Virus record (IMG/VR): IMGVR_UViG_3300031857_001049
Coordinates: 1-28,265 of that record
Reading direction: 5' to 3' (one strand)
Origin: a virus
Length of the DNA stretch: 28,265 nt
In this document: in pieces, positions 1 through 7,194 of the stretch
How positions within the stretch are numbered: position 1 is the first letter of the stretch
How the letters are laid out: each line of letters opens with the position of its first letter
Program-made: the position numbers and the translations under genes
The notes under the pieces: model-generated
What the model was told of the DNA's origin: nothing
Databases searched by the model: none
Seen by the model: the letters and a program-made list of their open reading frames with translations, nothing else

Positions 1-248
1 CTCATTCTTGGGTCTAATGTATAACCCGCACCAGTAACACGACCTGTTGTTGGATCAGTTGTAAACTGAGATGAACCAAAACGAGTGGTTACTCCTACTG
101 GTCTAAAACGAGCTTCATCAGCGGCTAATCTTGCTGCATCTCTTTGTGCATCAGCTTGTATCTGTGCGGCTCGTCTAGCAGAACTGCCGCCAAATAAGCC
201 TCCCAACAGAGAAGCTCCACCACCAATTAAGGCTGCTGTAATAGGCAT
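1..248 (-). CDS. Partial gene at left edge, probable virion protein
   Basis: The ATG is at 248 and the frame stays open to position 1, so the 3' end is missing. A GGAG Shine-Dalgarno lies about 7 nt before the start, inside the end of the cupin gene. The visible 82 residues begin with a Gly/Ala/Leu-rich stretch (ALIGGGASLLGGLFGG), then an Ala/Arg/Gln helix, then a segment with RPVGVTTRFGSS. The glycine-rich hydrophobic N-terminus followed by a helical region is common in phage structural or internal virion proteins next to tail genes. I do not recognise a named family. The position downstream of the tail genes supports a structural role by inference only. Confidence 0.75.
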   Translation of the reverse strand, partial: MPITAALIGGGASLLGGLFGGSSARRAAQIQADAQRDAARLAADEARFRPVGVTTRFGSSQFTTDPTTGRVTGAGYTLDPRM

Positions 249-250
249 AA

Positions 251-544
251 TTAAACTCCAATCAAAATATCGTCCACTTTTGACGGGTCTTTCTCGTCAG
301 TGGCATGAATACAAAACCAAACACAATCTGTCAAAGCCTTAACACCATGTGTAAGACCTGCTTTAATCTCAACACACGCTGGCGCTTCAATAACTTCTAC
401 TTCATCACCCTTCATCACCGCAACCTTACCTTTAGCTAAGATAGACAAATGGCTAAAGTCATGGGTATGCTTCAGAATGGCTGTACCCGCCTCAAATGAG
501 GCTTCCTTGGCATACAAACCATCACTAAAGTGGTGTGAAATCAT
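251..544 (-). CDS. Small cupin-fold protein
   Basis: A protein of 97 residues. It has the cupin metal-binding pattern HTHDFSH, then LAKGKVAVMKGDE (a GX5-6G-like beta turn), and a later HGVKAL that could supply the third histidine. Single-domain cupins are small beta-barrels, often metal-binding. The start is put at the ATG at 544 because it overlaps the TGA of the collar gene (ATGA), as at the other junctions here. A GTG at 559 would add five residues. It lies directly after the tail-collar gene, so it may be a tail-associated or sugar-binding accessory protein. That role is inferred from position. Confidence 0.8.
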   Translation of the reverse strand: MISHHFSDGLYAKEASFEAGTAILKHTHDFSHLSILAKGKVAVMKGDEVEVIEAPACVEIKAGLTHGVKALTDCVWFCIHATDEKDPSKVDDILIGV

Positions 545-1239
545 GCTGTACGTTTCCACATCGCCACAGCAATGTATGGCTGAAGGTTAGCGTTAGTGCC
601 AGGATCACCACTAGTGTTAATTGTTGTTGAAACACTAATTCCAGTAGATGCGTTTGCAGTATTGTTAACAACACTTATGTTAGCGCCAACACCACCATAG
701 GCATAAGAGCCAGAGCCTGTTTCTGTAAGGAAATTACCAGAAGATGCTGCGTGATTGTGTTGTGGGTCAGTAACTGTTGTTGAAGTTGTGTGTGCGTGAG
801 TTACGACAATAGCGTCTTTGCTACCACCAGTTTCTTCCAAAGTATCAAACAATGCGTCACTTGCATTGAGGCCAACCATGACTCGACCCGCACCAAATGC
901 TGTCCAAGTACCAAAGCCTAGCAAAGTCGCAGGGTTTGTTGAAACACCAGCATTGATGTAAATAGAACCTACAGGGTAAACAGCCGCCAAAGAAGCTGTT
1001 ACTGCCGCTGTAACAAAAGCAGTAGTCGCCAATTGAGTAGTGTTTGTTCCACTAGACGCTGTAGGCGCTGCTGGTGTACCAGTAAATGTAGGAGAAGCTA
1101 AATCAGCTTTGGTCGCAATAGCAACAGCAATATTGACATACTCAGTGTTGATCTCAGTACCTTTAACGATCTTTAGAGGATCACCAGAAGGAAGTGAATC
1201 TTTAGTAGCAAAGTTAGTGGATTGTGTATAGTTACTCAC
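541..1239 (-). CDS. Phage tail-collar / short tail fibre protein
   Basis: A protein of 232 residues. The N-terminal part has the fibre repeat ADLASPTFTGTPAAPTASSG followed by a TTQLATTAFV motif. The C-terminal half resembles the T4 gp12-like collar domain: YPVGSIYIN, then PATLLGFGTW and GRVMVG, then histidine pairs THAH and QHNH that in gp12-like fibres coordinate metal, ending NLQPYIAVAMWKRTA. It is probably a receptor-binding trimer. The GTG start at 1239 is chosen because it overlaps the upstream TGA (GTGA). Its place after the nozzle gene fits a distal tail part. Confidence 0.88.
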   Translation of the reverse strand: MSNYTQSTNFATKDSLPSGDPLKIVKGTEINTEYVNIAVAIATKADLASPTFTGTPAAPTASSGTNTTQLATTAFVTAAVTASLAAVYPVGSIYINAGVSTNPATLLGFGTWTAFGAGRVMVGLNASDALFDTLEETGGSKDAIVVTHAHTTSTTVTDPQHNHAASSGNFLTETGSGSYAYGGVGANISVVNNTANASTGISVSTTINTSGDPGTNANLQPYIAVAMWKRTA

Positions 1240-2780
1240 GACATTTTCCCATCTTTAGATTGAATTTCAATTCTCTGCATAGAAAGCGCAGTACCATTGA
1301 TATTTGTTTCGTAGCCAGTTTGAACAATTTTACCGCTACCACTTGCCTGTACAACCAAAGTCTGTATAGCAACACCATCAGAGTATTGAGCAATGTTGTA
1401 CTCACCAATACCATACTCAGACGTTCCTTGAGAAGGAATCAAAGCGTTAGCAGATAAGTAATTTGTACTAAAGTCAAATCCCCATTTAATCGTGACAAAC
1501 TGGTTTGTTCCACCAATCACAACTACTTTTAGACGCTTTAACAATGAAGTGACATTGGCATTTCCAAGGTCAGCATGGTTTGTAAAATACTGCATCCTGT
1601 AAGAAGAAGTATGGTCTTGATAAGTACTATACTTACCAATGTAACCATTCTTGCCAATCAGAACATCACCATTTCTGCGAGATAGCAAAGCAGTTGGCTC
1701 TATCGAATTCCAAACAGTCACCCTGAAAGAACCATCTTGTAATTGACCTCTTGTGTCAAAGCAATAAACCTCTTTGACAGTAGGCACAGTCAACAAGTAA
1801 AAGGCTTCTGTTTCAGAGTAAACAGTCTTGATATTGGAAGGTGTTTCACTACCAACAATAGCCATAAAGTCACTGCGAATGTTCTTAGACAAGTCTCCAA
1901 TCGGAGCAGACTTCTCAATGATTGTTCTAGCAAATGAACGCACACCAGAGTTAGATAAGAACAAAACATCCTTACCAGTACTCTGAATAGAGTCCCTTGC
2001 AATACATCCAATGCCACCAACAGTGTCAGACAAAGTAATAATTGCAGGTGAAGTCGCATTGGCATACACCAGAATCTGACGTTTACCAAAGATGATTAAG
2101 TAGTTGTTATGTGCCGCTAATCCTGTAATCTCATCAGCACCATTAGGCCAAACTCTATCAATGTTTAAACTTCCAGCCGTTCCTGTACTCCAAACATGAC
2201 CCGCTAAAAGGTCAGAGAAAAAGACAGTTACATTGTCTGTAGTTGTATCAGCAGCCCACAAACGTCCAAATGCAGAAATAACGATGTTTGCAGAAGGAAC
2301 AGTTCCTACATAACCAGTTTTCTCACTAACTCTGCGATAAGTTGATGTACTTACAGCAGGGTCATAAATCAATGGATCATGACCAACTTGGAAGAAATAA
2401 GTAATCCCATTGAGTGAAGCACATGACCAATTACTAGCAGTAATGGTAGGAGCAGTACCACCCCCCCCATAGGTCAATTCAACAACAGCGTTTGAGCTAT
2501 TTAACTTAAATAACTTGTTGTTCCCTGCGAACAAAACTGTAAGAGTGCCATCAGATTGAACTAACTCATGGATAACACCAACATCGTTAGCACCAAGGTT
2601 TCCAGAAGATGAATTAACCCTTGCATAACCCTTACGAGAACCAATGCGACCATATTGATCAATGATGCAATTTGTTGCAACCAAAGCAAAACCAGCCGCC
2701 AAATCTAATGGCGAGTCTTGTGTATTCAGACCAAAGAAGCCTGGTGCTGAAATACTTTGCGTTTGGAGTTGTTGGCTCAT
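1236..2780 (-). CDS. Tail nozzle protein, T7 gp12 / P22 gp10-like
   Basis: A protein of 514 residues rich in beta strands, beginning with FFGLNTQDSPLDL and a CIIDQYGRIGSRKGY segment. This N-terminal pattern is typical of podovirus tail tubular B / DNA-stabilisation nozzle proteins. It should form the hexameric distal tail tube below the adaptor. The ATG at 2780 overlaps the adaptor TGA. A run of eight G (coding strand) at 2461-2468 encodes a Gly-rich loop and could slip. The family assignment is from pattern recognition and gene order. The T7-type versus P22-type label is uncertain. Confidence 0.78.
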   Translation of the reverse strand: MSQQLQTQSISAPGFFGLNTQDSPLDLAAGFALVATNCIIDQYGRIGSRKGYARVNSSSGNLGANDVGVIHELVQSDGTLTVLFAGNNKLFKLNSSNAVVELTYGGGGTAPTITASNWSCASLNGITYFFQVGHDPLIYDPAVSTSTYRRVSEKTGYVGTVPSANIVISAFGRLWAADTTTDNVTVFFSDLLAGHVWSTGTAGSLNIDRVWPNGADEITGLAAHNNYLIIFGKRQILVYANATSPAIITLSDTVGGIGCIARDSIQSTGKDVLFLSNSGVRSFARTIIEKSAPIGDLSKNIRSDFMAIVGSETPSNIKTVYSETEAFYLLTVPTVKEVYCFDTRGQLQDGSFRVTVWNSIEPTALLSRRNGDVLIGKNGYIGKYSTYQDHTSSYRMQYFTNHADLGNANVTSLLKRLKVVVIGGTNQFVTIKWGFDFSTNYLSANALIPSQGTSEYGIGEYNIAQYSDGVAIQTLVVQASGSGKIVQTGYETNINGTALSMQRIEIQSKDGKMS

Positions 2781-3424
2781 ACTGCTACAAACTCCTGATT
2801 TTCAGGATAACGAGTGCCTTCTAGAGCAATCTGGTCAGCCAACATACCCCTATACAGTTGATAAGCCTCAGAAGAGTTCAATCCACCATCTTCACCACGT
2901 TCAACCAATGCTCTAGCATAAGCATTCTGCACAACAAGAACATCAGGAACTAACACTGAAGTGCCATCAGCAGTTAATGTAGCTTGTGGCACTGTCAGAG
3001 AGAATGGAATGCTATAAACGCCATCAGGTCTTGGATAGAGAACTACTTGTGTGTCTCCATTGTTGTCTACACCATCGAATGCGTAGTACTGAGGAACTCC
3101 AGTGATTGAAGGAACAAGATTCTGATACCTGTTCATCTCCACAAATGAGATGTTCTGCAATGCAACATTTGATGTGGTGTTCAAAGCATCCATCACTTGA
3201 AACTTCTGACCAGCACCCGTCATTGAGTAAACATGGGCGCTTGATGATGTGGTCAATGTAACTGTACGACCAAGGACATTCCAACTAAAAGAATCCTCAA
3301 TCTGACGTTTGGCATCGTTAACAAACAAGCCAATCAGAGTTGAATAGGCAGTCTCATTGTTGGTAGAAACTTGAGTCTCACGCAAGCGAATCAATACATT
3401 GTTAATCAGTTGTAGGAATGTCAT
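2777..3424 (-). CDS. Head-tail adaptor, tail tubular A (T7 gp11)-like
   Basis: A protein of 215 residues. It opens with an amphipathic helix (TFLQLINNVLIRLRET) and a second helix, LIGLFVNDAKRQIEDSFSWN. Beta segments follow, with YYAFDG and QVVLYPRPDG, and then a C-terminal helix rich in Ala/Glu/Arg. This helix-helix-beta layout with the W-containing second helix is characteristic of podoviral adaptors that join portal to nozzle. The length is close to T7 gp11 (about 196 residues). It overlaps both neighbours by 4 nt. The next gene is the nozzle, as expected for the pair. Confidence 0.8.
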   Translation of the reverse strand: MTFLQLINNVLIRLRETQVSTNNETAYSTLIGLFVNDAKRQIEDSFSWNVLGRTVTLTTSSSAHVYSMTGAGQKFQVMDALNTTSNVALQNISFVEMNRYQNLVPSITGVPQYYAFDGVDNNGDTQVVLYPRPDGVYSIPFSLTVPQATLTADGTSVLVPDVLVVQNAYARALVERGEDGGLNSSEAYQLYRGMLADQIALEGTRYPENQEFVAV

Positions 3425-3759
3425 ATTCGTTGCGATCCTTCAATTTCAAAAGTTGCAATGACAGAAATAGTAGAACCAGTTTCTGAAGTAGCAGATATGT
3501 AATCACCCTCTTCCAACACAATATATTGATTAACATCAATCTCAGCATAAGTTGACTTAGATGTTAGTGTGTACTCATTGGTAATTAGAATATTTGCGTT
3601 TGCACTAAAGTCATGCCAAGTAAAACTAATGTGTTTATTTGATGAACCATTGTTTGAGGCGTGAAGAAGGACGCACAAAGCATAATAGCCAGTCGGTACT
3701 GTAAACAGCGTAGTAGCCGTATTAGCAGTTAGATTTTTACCGACAGAAAATGGTCTCAT
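3421..3759 (-). CDS. Small beta-rich structural protein, unknown
   Basis: A protein of 112 residues. It is predicted almost all beta: TATTLFTVPTGYYAL, then SFTWHDFSANANI, then IVLEEGDYISATS. The VPTGYYA...LEEGDYI pattern is seen in small beta-sandwich proteins of phage virions, but I cannot name a family. It overlaps the DUF6321-type gene upstream and the adaptor downstream by 4 nt each, so its translation is probably coupled to the head-tail genes. A role as a decoration, connector or stopper protein is inferred from position. Confidence 0.8.
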   Translation of the reverse strand: MRPFSVGKNLTANTATTLFTVPTGYYALCVLLHASNNGSSNKHISFTWHDFSANANILITNEYTLTSKSTYAEIDVNQYIVLEEGDYISATSETGSTISVIATFEIEGSQRI

Positions 3760-4046
3760 TTGTTCCTCTTAGAGATAGCTTTGGCTTTTGCTCTAGCGTC
3801 TTCCTTGGACGATGCACCCCAAGCTCTAAGAGAAAGAAGAAGTCGGGTAGGCTTTCCATCTTTCATCTCAGCGCCAGGCATATTGCCCATTCGTGCTAAA
3901 AAGGATGCCCTACGAGGGTTATCTCCCGACTTTACAGGTGCTTTTAAATTACCACCAGTTTCTGCATTATAAGATGCTCTCCCCTTGGCATTCAAGCCCC
4001 CTTTCGGGTTTTTTCCTTCTTTAGTTTGCCAAGCAGGGGATTTCAT
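3756..4046 (-). CDS. Lysine/arginine-rich protein, DUF6321-like
   Basis: A protein of 96 residues. It carries the conserved pattern SPAWQTKEGKNPKGGLNAKG, then ASYNAETGGNLKAPV, then RRASFLARMGNMPG, and KPTR before a helical basic tail. I recognise this as the small phage family annotated DUF6321 (function unknown). It is strongly basic (about 22 K/R against 7 D/E). It is the last and largest of five tiny basic proteins in a row. Its own end (AACAAATGA) contains the start of the next gene. A nucleic-acid-binding or virion-packaged role is inferred from charge. Confidence 0.82.
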   Translation of the reverse strand: MKSPAWQTKEGKNPKGGLNAKGRASYNAETGGNLKAPVKSGDNPRRASFLARMGNMPGAEMKDGKPTRLLLSLRAWGASSKEDARAKAKAISKRNK

Positions 4047-4192
4047 TTCTTCACCTTTTTTGGAGGTGTGTGAGTAAGAGTTTTGCTGTTAGAGGTGTGT
4101 TTTGCACCAGTCATTAAAACGCCACCATCTTTGTGGACAGGGCCTTTGTAGACTTTTCCATCAGGCAAATAGTGTGTGGCTGTTTTGCTCAT
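4043..4192 (-). CDS. Tiny basic His/Lys-rich protein, unknown
   Basis: A protein of 49 residues with ATG at 4192 overlapping the upstream TGA. The sequence features are HYLPDGKVYKGPVHKDGG, then TGAKHTSNSKTL, and a PPKKVKK tail. It has ten lysines and four histidines. The small repeat-like pattern DGkvYkGp.H....TGakHt resembles short conserved phage proteins of unknown function. It sits inside the five-gene lysine-rich chain. The codons for its KKVKK tail (AAAAAGGTGAAGAAATGA) carry the AAGGTGA that can act as Shine-Dalgarno for the next gene. Confidence 0.75.
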   Translation of the reverse strand: MSKTATHYLPDGKVYKGPVHKDGGVLMTGAKHTSNSKTLTHTPPKKVKK

Positions 4193-4335
4193 TTCTTTTT
4201 AGCAGTCTTAGCTGCCGCCTTAAATGCCGCCTCAGTAGGAGCGCCTTTAGAGCCAACCTTACGCATCTTTTCCTTAGAGCCAGCCTTAATGCGTTCTTGT
4301 TTGGCATTGATGTTAGCGTATAGACCTTTTTTCAT
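4189..4335 (-). CDS. Tiny lysine-rich protein, KKGLYANI family
   Basis: A protein of 48 residues. It starts MKKGLYANINAKQERIKAGS, then EKMRKVGSKGAPTEAAFKA, and ends AKTAKKK. The motif GLYANI..K..RI..GS.EKMR..G.KGAPT is conserved in many environmental phage proteins of unknown function. It has 13 Lys and 2 Arg in 48 residues. Both ends are ATGA overlaps. It may bind DNA or RNA, judging from charge only. The translation was made directly from the minus strand and has no internal stop. Confidence 0.75.
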   Translation of the reverse strand: MKKGLYANINAKQERIKAGSKEKMRKVGSKGAPTEAAFKAAAKTAKKK

Positions 4336-4484
4336 TTCTTGACCTTTCGAGCCTGAGATAAAGCAATGGCAATAGCCTGTTTAGGCTTTTTGACAATAGG
4401 GCCACCTTTGCCAGAGTTAAGCGTTCCCGCCTTAAACTCTCGCATGACCTTAGAGATTTTGGCCTCTGCTTTAGTCTTTTTCAT
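4332..4484 (-). CDS. Tiny lysine-rich protein, DUF6496-like
   Basis: A protein of 50 residues. The core KVMREFKAGTLNSGKGGPIV followed by KKPKQAIAIALSQARK matches the pattern I know as DUF6496 (gk.V..vm.EfK.G.L.SG...g.V.krkQAiAIAlsea). The function is unknown. The AIAIAL helix next to basic residues is the most conserved part. It has 13 Lys, 2 Arg and 2 Glu. It is coupled by ATGA overlaps upstream (4481-4484) and downstream (4332-4335). Confidence 0.8.
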   Translation of the reverse strand: MKKTKAEAKISKVMREFKAGTLNSGKGGPIVKKPKQAIAIALSQARKVKK

Positions 4485-4642
4485 TTGCTACGACCTGATT
4501 TCTTCATCATGTTAGTAGCAGTACGGCTACCACGAACAGGCATAGACTTAGGCTTGCCAACAGCAACCATGATGGCTACAGGCATACCTTTAGCCTTCTT
4601 AGGGGCTTTAGAACTGGTCATTTTTGGGGATTTTCCGTACAT
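4481..4642 (-). CDS. Tiny basic protein without acidic residues, unknown
   Basis: A protein of 53 residues read from the minus strand. It begins MYGKSPKMTSSKAPKKAKGM, then PVAIMVAVGKPKSMPVRGSR, and ends MMKKSGRSK. It has 11 Lys, 3 Arg and no Asp or Glu, giving a net charge near +14. The start follows a GGTGA Shine-Dalgarno and lies 4 nt after the stop of the membrane protein gene. It is the first gene of the coupled lysine-rich chain. I cannot assign a family. The composition resembles histone-H1-like or DNA-condensing peptides. Confidence 0.72.
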   Translation of the reverse strand: MYGKSPKMTSSKAPKKAKGMPVAIMVAVGKPKSMPVRGSRTATNMMKKSGRSK

Positions 4643-4646
4643 GATT

Positions 4647-4850
4647 TCACCTTACTAGTTTAGTTGCAACAAAAGAAATAATACCGCCAACAACAGAGGC
4701 GATAGCCATACCTACAAAGAAACCACCTTTAGACTTGTTTGCCATCTCTAATAGAGATTTAATGTCTTCACGCAAAGCATGAACTTCTGTCTGTAAAGCC
4801 TCAACTTGGGCTTCTAGTTTGCCAAACTCTCTTGGATCAATATCAGACAT
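4647..4850 (-). CDS. Coiled-coil protein with C-terminal membrane segment
   Basis: A protein of 67 residues. Residues 9-40 form a heptad-type coiled coil (FGKLEAQVEALQTEVHALRE). One hydrophobic segment follows (GGFFVGMAIASVVGGIISFV) and a short basic end TKLVR. This layout matches XhlA/haemolysin-type and other small phage membrane proteins with an N-terminal coiled coil and a C-terminal anchor. A holin or holin-accessory role is possible, but it lies in the head/tail block, far from the endolysin. It overlaps the upstream gene by 8 nt. Confidence 0.78.
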   Translation of the reverse strand: MSDIDPREFGKLEAQVEALQTEVHALREDIKSLLEMANKSKGGFFVGMAIASVVGGIISFVATKLVR

Positions 4851-5040
4851 TTTCTACTTTCTTTGGTCTACCTAGCTTCTTGACAGGAGTAGGTGGTGAT
4901 AGAACAACTGGTTTTTCAAAGGACTCTTTTTCTTCTCCATCAATTCTGACATATCCTGCATGACCTTTCATGCTGTCAATATCGTGCTGATGAACAAATG
5001 TTACTGTTTGACCGCTTGTTAAACAACGAAATGTAGCCAT
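4843..5040 (-). CDS. Hypothetical protein with basic AT-hook-like tail
   Basis: A protein of 65 residues, MATFRCLTSGQTVTFVHQHD at the start, a short beta-like first half, then a proline linker (VVLSPPTPVKK) and LGRPKKVENV. GRPKK is like an AT-hook core (GRP), but a single copy is weak evidence. A good AAGGA Shine-Dalgarno precedes the ATG, which lies just downstream of an intrinsic terminator at 5053-5074. Leakage through that terminator would set its expression. Function unknown. Confidence 0.72.
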   Translation of the reverse strand: MATFRCLTSGQTVTFVHQHDIDSMKGHAGYVRIDGEEKESFEKPVVLSPPTPVKKLGRPKKVENV

Positions 5041-5052
5041 AAAAATCCTTTG

Positions 5053-5074
5053 AAAAAGGGGACTATTAGTCCCC
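5053..5074 (-). terminator. Intrinsic terminator after the small beta protein
   Basis: On the minus strand GGGGACT-AAT-AGTCCCC forms a perfect 7-bp stem with a 3-nt loop, followed directly by TTTTT. It lies 6 nt past the stop of the 108-residue gene, so it should stop or attenuate late transcription before the accessory and tail genes. Confidence 0.85.
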
Positions 5075-5079
5075 CTTTA

Positions 5080-5406
5080 TTAAACTACTGCACGAGCAAC
5101 AATGAGTTGCAATGTAGTAGATGCCAAGTCCACAGAACCTGCTGTAGGGTTGTAGGTCACGATAGTCACTGTATTAGCGGCTGAAACATAGGCTCTACGA
5201 ACCAAACCTGCTTCAGAAACGCCAATGGACATACCGAGAACCATATCACCCAATGCAACGCCTGGTACTGTAACTGTATCTGTAGCGGTAGCAGTAGTTG
5301 CTATTGATGCGCTATCTAGAGTACAAGAAACATCCCAAGTGTCTGTAAAAAGACCACGGAACTGGTCGTTGCCCCTACGGGAAACAACTGCTGTTGCTGC
5401 TGCCAT
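5080..5406 (-). CDS. Small beta-rich capsid-associated protein, candidate decoration
   Basis: A protein of 108 residues, rich in Thr/Val/Ala. Its core, VPGVALGDMVLGMSIGVSEA, then RRAYVSAANTVTIVTYNPTA, looks all-beta. A strong AGGAG Shine-Dalgarno precedes the ATG. It follows the major capsid gene at once and sits between two terminator hairpins, which suggests high, separately tuned expression as for a capsid decoration or head-fibre protein. That role is inferred from position and size. I do not recognise a named family. Confidence 0.8.
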   Translation of the reverse strand: MAAATAVVSRRGNDQFRGLFTDTWDVSCTLDSASIATTATATDTVTVPGVALGDMVLGMSIGVSEAGLVRRAYVSAANTVTIVTYNPTAGSVDLASTTLQLIVARAVV

Positions 5407-5427
5407 AATAATTCTCCTAATTAAGTT

Positions 5428-5458
5428 AAAAAAGTCCCCCCACCACTAGGATGAGGGG
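5428..5458 (-). terminator. Probable leaky terminator after major capsid gene
   Basis: Minus-strand order is CCCC (5458-5455), a 13-nt loop in which a CC/GG pair may extend the stem, GGGG, then AC and TTTTTT (5433-5428). The stem is short, so read-through is likely. The position just after the major capsid gene is typical for such attenuators. Confidence 0.55.
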
Positions 5459-5469
5459 CGCAACTGCAA

Positions 5470-6444
5470 TTAGGCTGGAACTGCCAAAGCAAAGGCGGCT
5501 GAAGCGTTAGAAGCAGAGCTTGTAGCGCTTGTACGCAGAGCCTTCACGCCATACAGAGTGTCAGCAGTAAACAATGTACCAAGGTACTCTTGCTTGTACT
5601 GAGTCTGTGAACGGATGCCCAACTGCTCAACCAACACCATCGCATCACGATGACCCATCAAGCAGATACGATCATTACCAGAGTTACCAGCACCAGTATC
5701 AGCATTAGAGGTAGCGAAAACAGCCATGCCGTAGAGCTGACCGATTTCACCATTGCGGATTGCATCGCCATTGCCGACAAATGCTTGCTCAGTGTAACGA
5801 GCCAAACCCATCAAAGTGTTACGGCTTGAAGGTGGGATCAGGAAGAAACGACCATCCATAGGAATGTCGTTGTCGTCCAAACGCTGAATGGTGCGACGAA
5901 TAGCAGCATCAGTCAAAGCGGCAGCGTTAGAAGATGTGCTGTTGTAAGCAGTAGTACCATCAGAACCAATAAAGGCTTTGGTAGTAGTGTTGCTAGTAGC
6001 ATAGTCATCAGTACCAACTGTAGCGCCATTGAAAGCACGACCCAAACGAACCAGATCGGTGTCAATACGACGAGCCAAAGCATAACCAGCGTCTTCTGTG
6101 TAGAAAGAACGCAGTGATGTCAGGGCTTGCACTTCAACGATGTCTTCGATCAAGCGTGAGTACTCATAGTGTTGGTTGATCAACACTTGAATGTTGGTTT
6201 CGCTGTTAGCGATCAAAGTCACAGCATCAGTAGCGGCCTTCAATGAGGCAGAGCCACGAGCAGGGCTAGGAATGTTAACAGTGTCACCCTTTTTGCCTTT
6301 GAAAGACATCTTCTTGACCAAATTAGCCAAAACGAGGTTTTTCTTATAGGCGGCAACAATTTCATCACTCCAAATTTCTGGAATAAATGCGGCTGCGGAG
6401 GTAGTGGTTACACTATTTGTTGGGGAAAATGCTTGGTTAGCCAT
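5470..6444 (-). CDS. Major capsid protein
   Basis: A protein of 324 residues. The N-terminus SAAAFIPEIWSDEIVAAYKK leads into VLANLVKKMSFKGKKGDTVN. The central part has QHYEYSRLIEDIVEVQ (P-domain-like), and YALARRIDTDLVRLG forms a long helix typical of HK97-fold coats of T7-like and related podoviruses. The C-terminal half has GRFFLIPPSSRN and GMAVFATSNAD. The size fits a coat protein of about 34 kDa. It lies directly after the scaffold gene and before a leaky terminator. It has a good AGGAAA Shine-Dalgarno. The identification rests on fold motifs plus gene order. Confidence 0.9.
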   Translation of the reverse strand: MANQAFSPTNSVTTTSAAAFIPEIWSDEIVAAYKKNLVLANLVKKMSFKGKKGDTVNIPSPARGSASLKAATDAVTLIANSETNIQVLINQHYEYSRLIEDIVEVQALTSLRSFYTEDAGYALARRIDTDLVRLGRAFNGATVGTDDYATSNTTTKAFIGSDGTTAYNSTSSNAAALTDAAIRRTIQRLDDNDIPMDGRFFLIPPSSRNTLMGLARYTEQAFVGNGDAIRNGEIGQLYGMAVFATSNADTGAGNSGNDRICLMGHRDAMVLVEQLGIRSQTQYKQEYLGTLFTADTLYGVKALRTSATSSASNASAAFALAVPA

Positions 6445-6465
6445 GATTAAATTTCCTAAGTTAAA

Positions 6466-7194
6466 TTATCGAACACGACCTTCAGAGTACGCTTGCATGA
6501 TTTCATCACTCAATGCTTCATATCTCTGTGGGTCAGTCATCTTGAGACGAATGAGGTCACTCCTTCGATAGACTCTCTTTGAACTCTCTCCAGAGCCACC
6601 TACATCAACTTGTGCGGCTTTCATGCTCTTTGTCCTCTGTGCGTTACCCGCTTGTTCAGACTCTTTAGCTTTAATACCACGCAATTGTTTGAAGGTAGAC
6701 AACAATTCATTAGCCGAATCATAGTCAAAATCACCATCAGCCTTTGCATAAAGTCCCAAACGTACAGGTGAAGATTTCACCCAATTTTGGAACTCGGAAT
6801 CATTGACTACTTGGGAGTAATCAGGATGATCTTGCGCTAACTTCTGCTGAATCTGCATCCTTTTGAACTCTTGACTAGCTTGTCTAGCCGCAAGTACATC
6901 AGGATGTCTATCAATCGTATTCTGAACTGCTTTCTGAGGGTTCTCAAAAAAGTCAACTTCAGGTTCTTCCTCAACTTGCTGTTGTTTTGATCCGAGGTTC
7001 TGCTTGAGCAACTCATCAGCCAATTTACGGACTTCGCCAACCTCTTGGGCTTGCTTACCAATGAGCTTTTCAGCCTCTTGGTGCATCCGTACTATCTCTT
7101 CTAGACTTTTTGCCCTGTATTTCTCAGGAAGTTCAGTTTTAGACTCTTCTACTTCGAGTTCGCCTAGCGGCTCTTTTTCATCATCAATCAGCAT
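6466..7194 (-). CDS. Capsid assembly scaffolding protein
   Basis: A protein of 242 residues, very charged and mostly helical. It has an acidic N-terminus (LIDDEKEPLGELEVEESKTE), a coiled-coil stretch around residues 30-65 (EEIVRMHQEAEKLIGKQAQE), a Gln/Glu-rich linker, and a basic C-terminal helix pair (YRRSDLIRLKMTDPQRYEAL). The C-terminal basic helix-turn-helix that grips the coat protein is a hallmark of phage scaffolds. It ends 21 nt before the capsid gene. The AGGAA Shine-Dalgarno supports the ATG at 7194. Confidence 0.85.
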   Translation of the reverse strand: MLIDDEKEPLGELEVEESKTELPEKYRAKSLEEIVRMHQEAEKLIGKQAQEVGEVRKLADELLKQNLGSKQQQVEEEPEVDFFENPQKAVQNTIDRHPDVLAARQASQEFKRMQIQQKLAQDHPDYSQVVNDSEFQNWVKSSPVRLGLYAKADGDFDYDSANELLSTFKQLRGIKAKESEQAGNAQRTKSMKAAQVDVGGSGESSKRVYRRSDLIRLKMTDPQRYEALSDEIMQAYSEGRVR

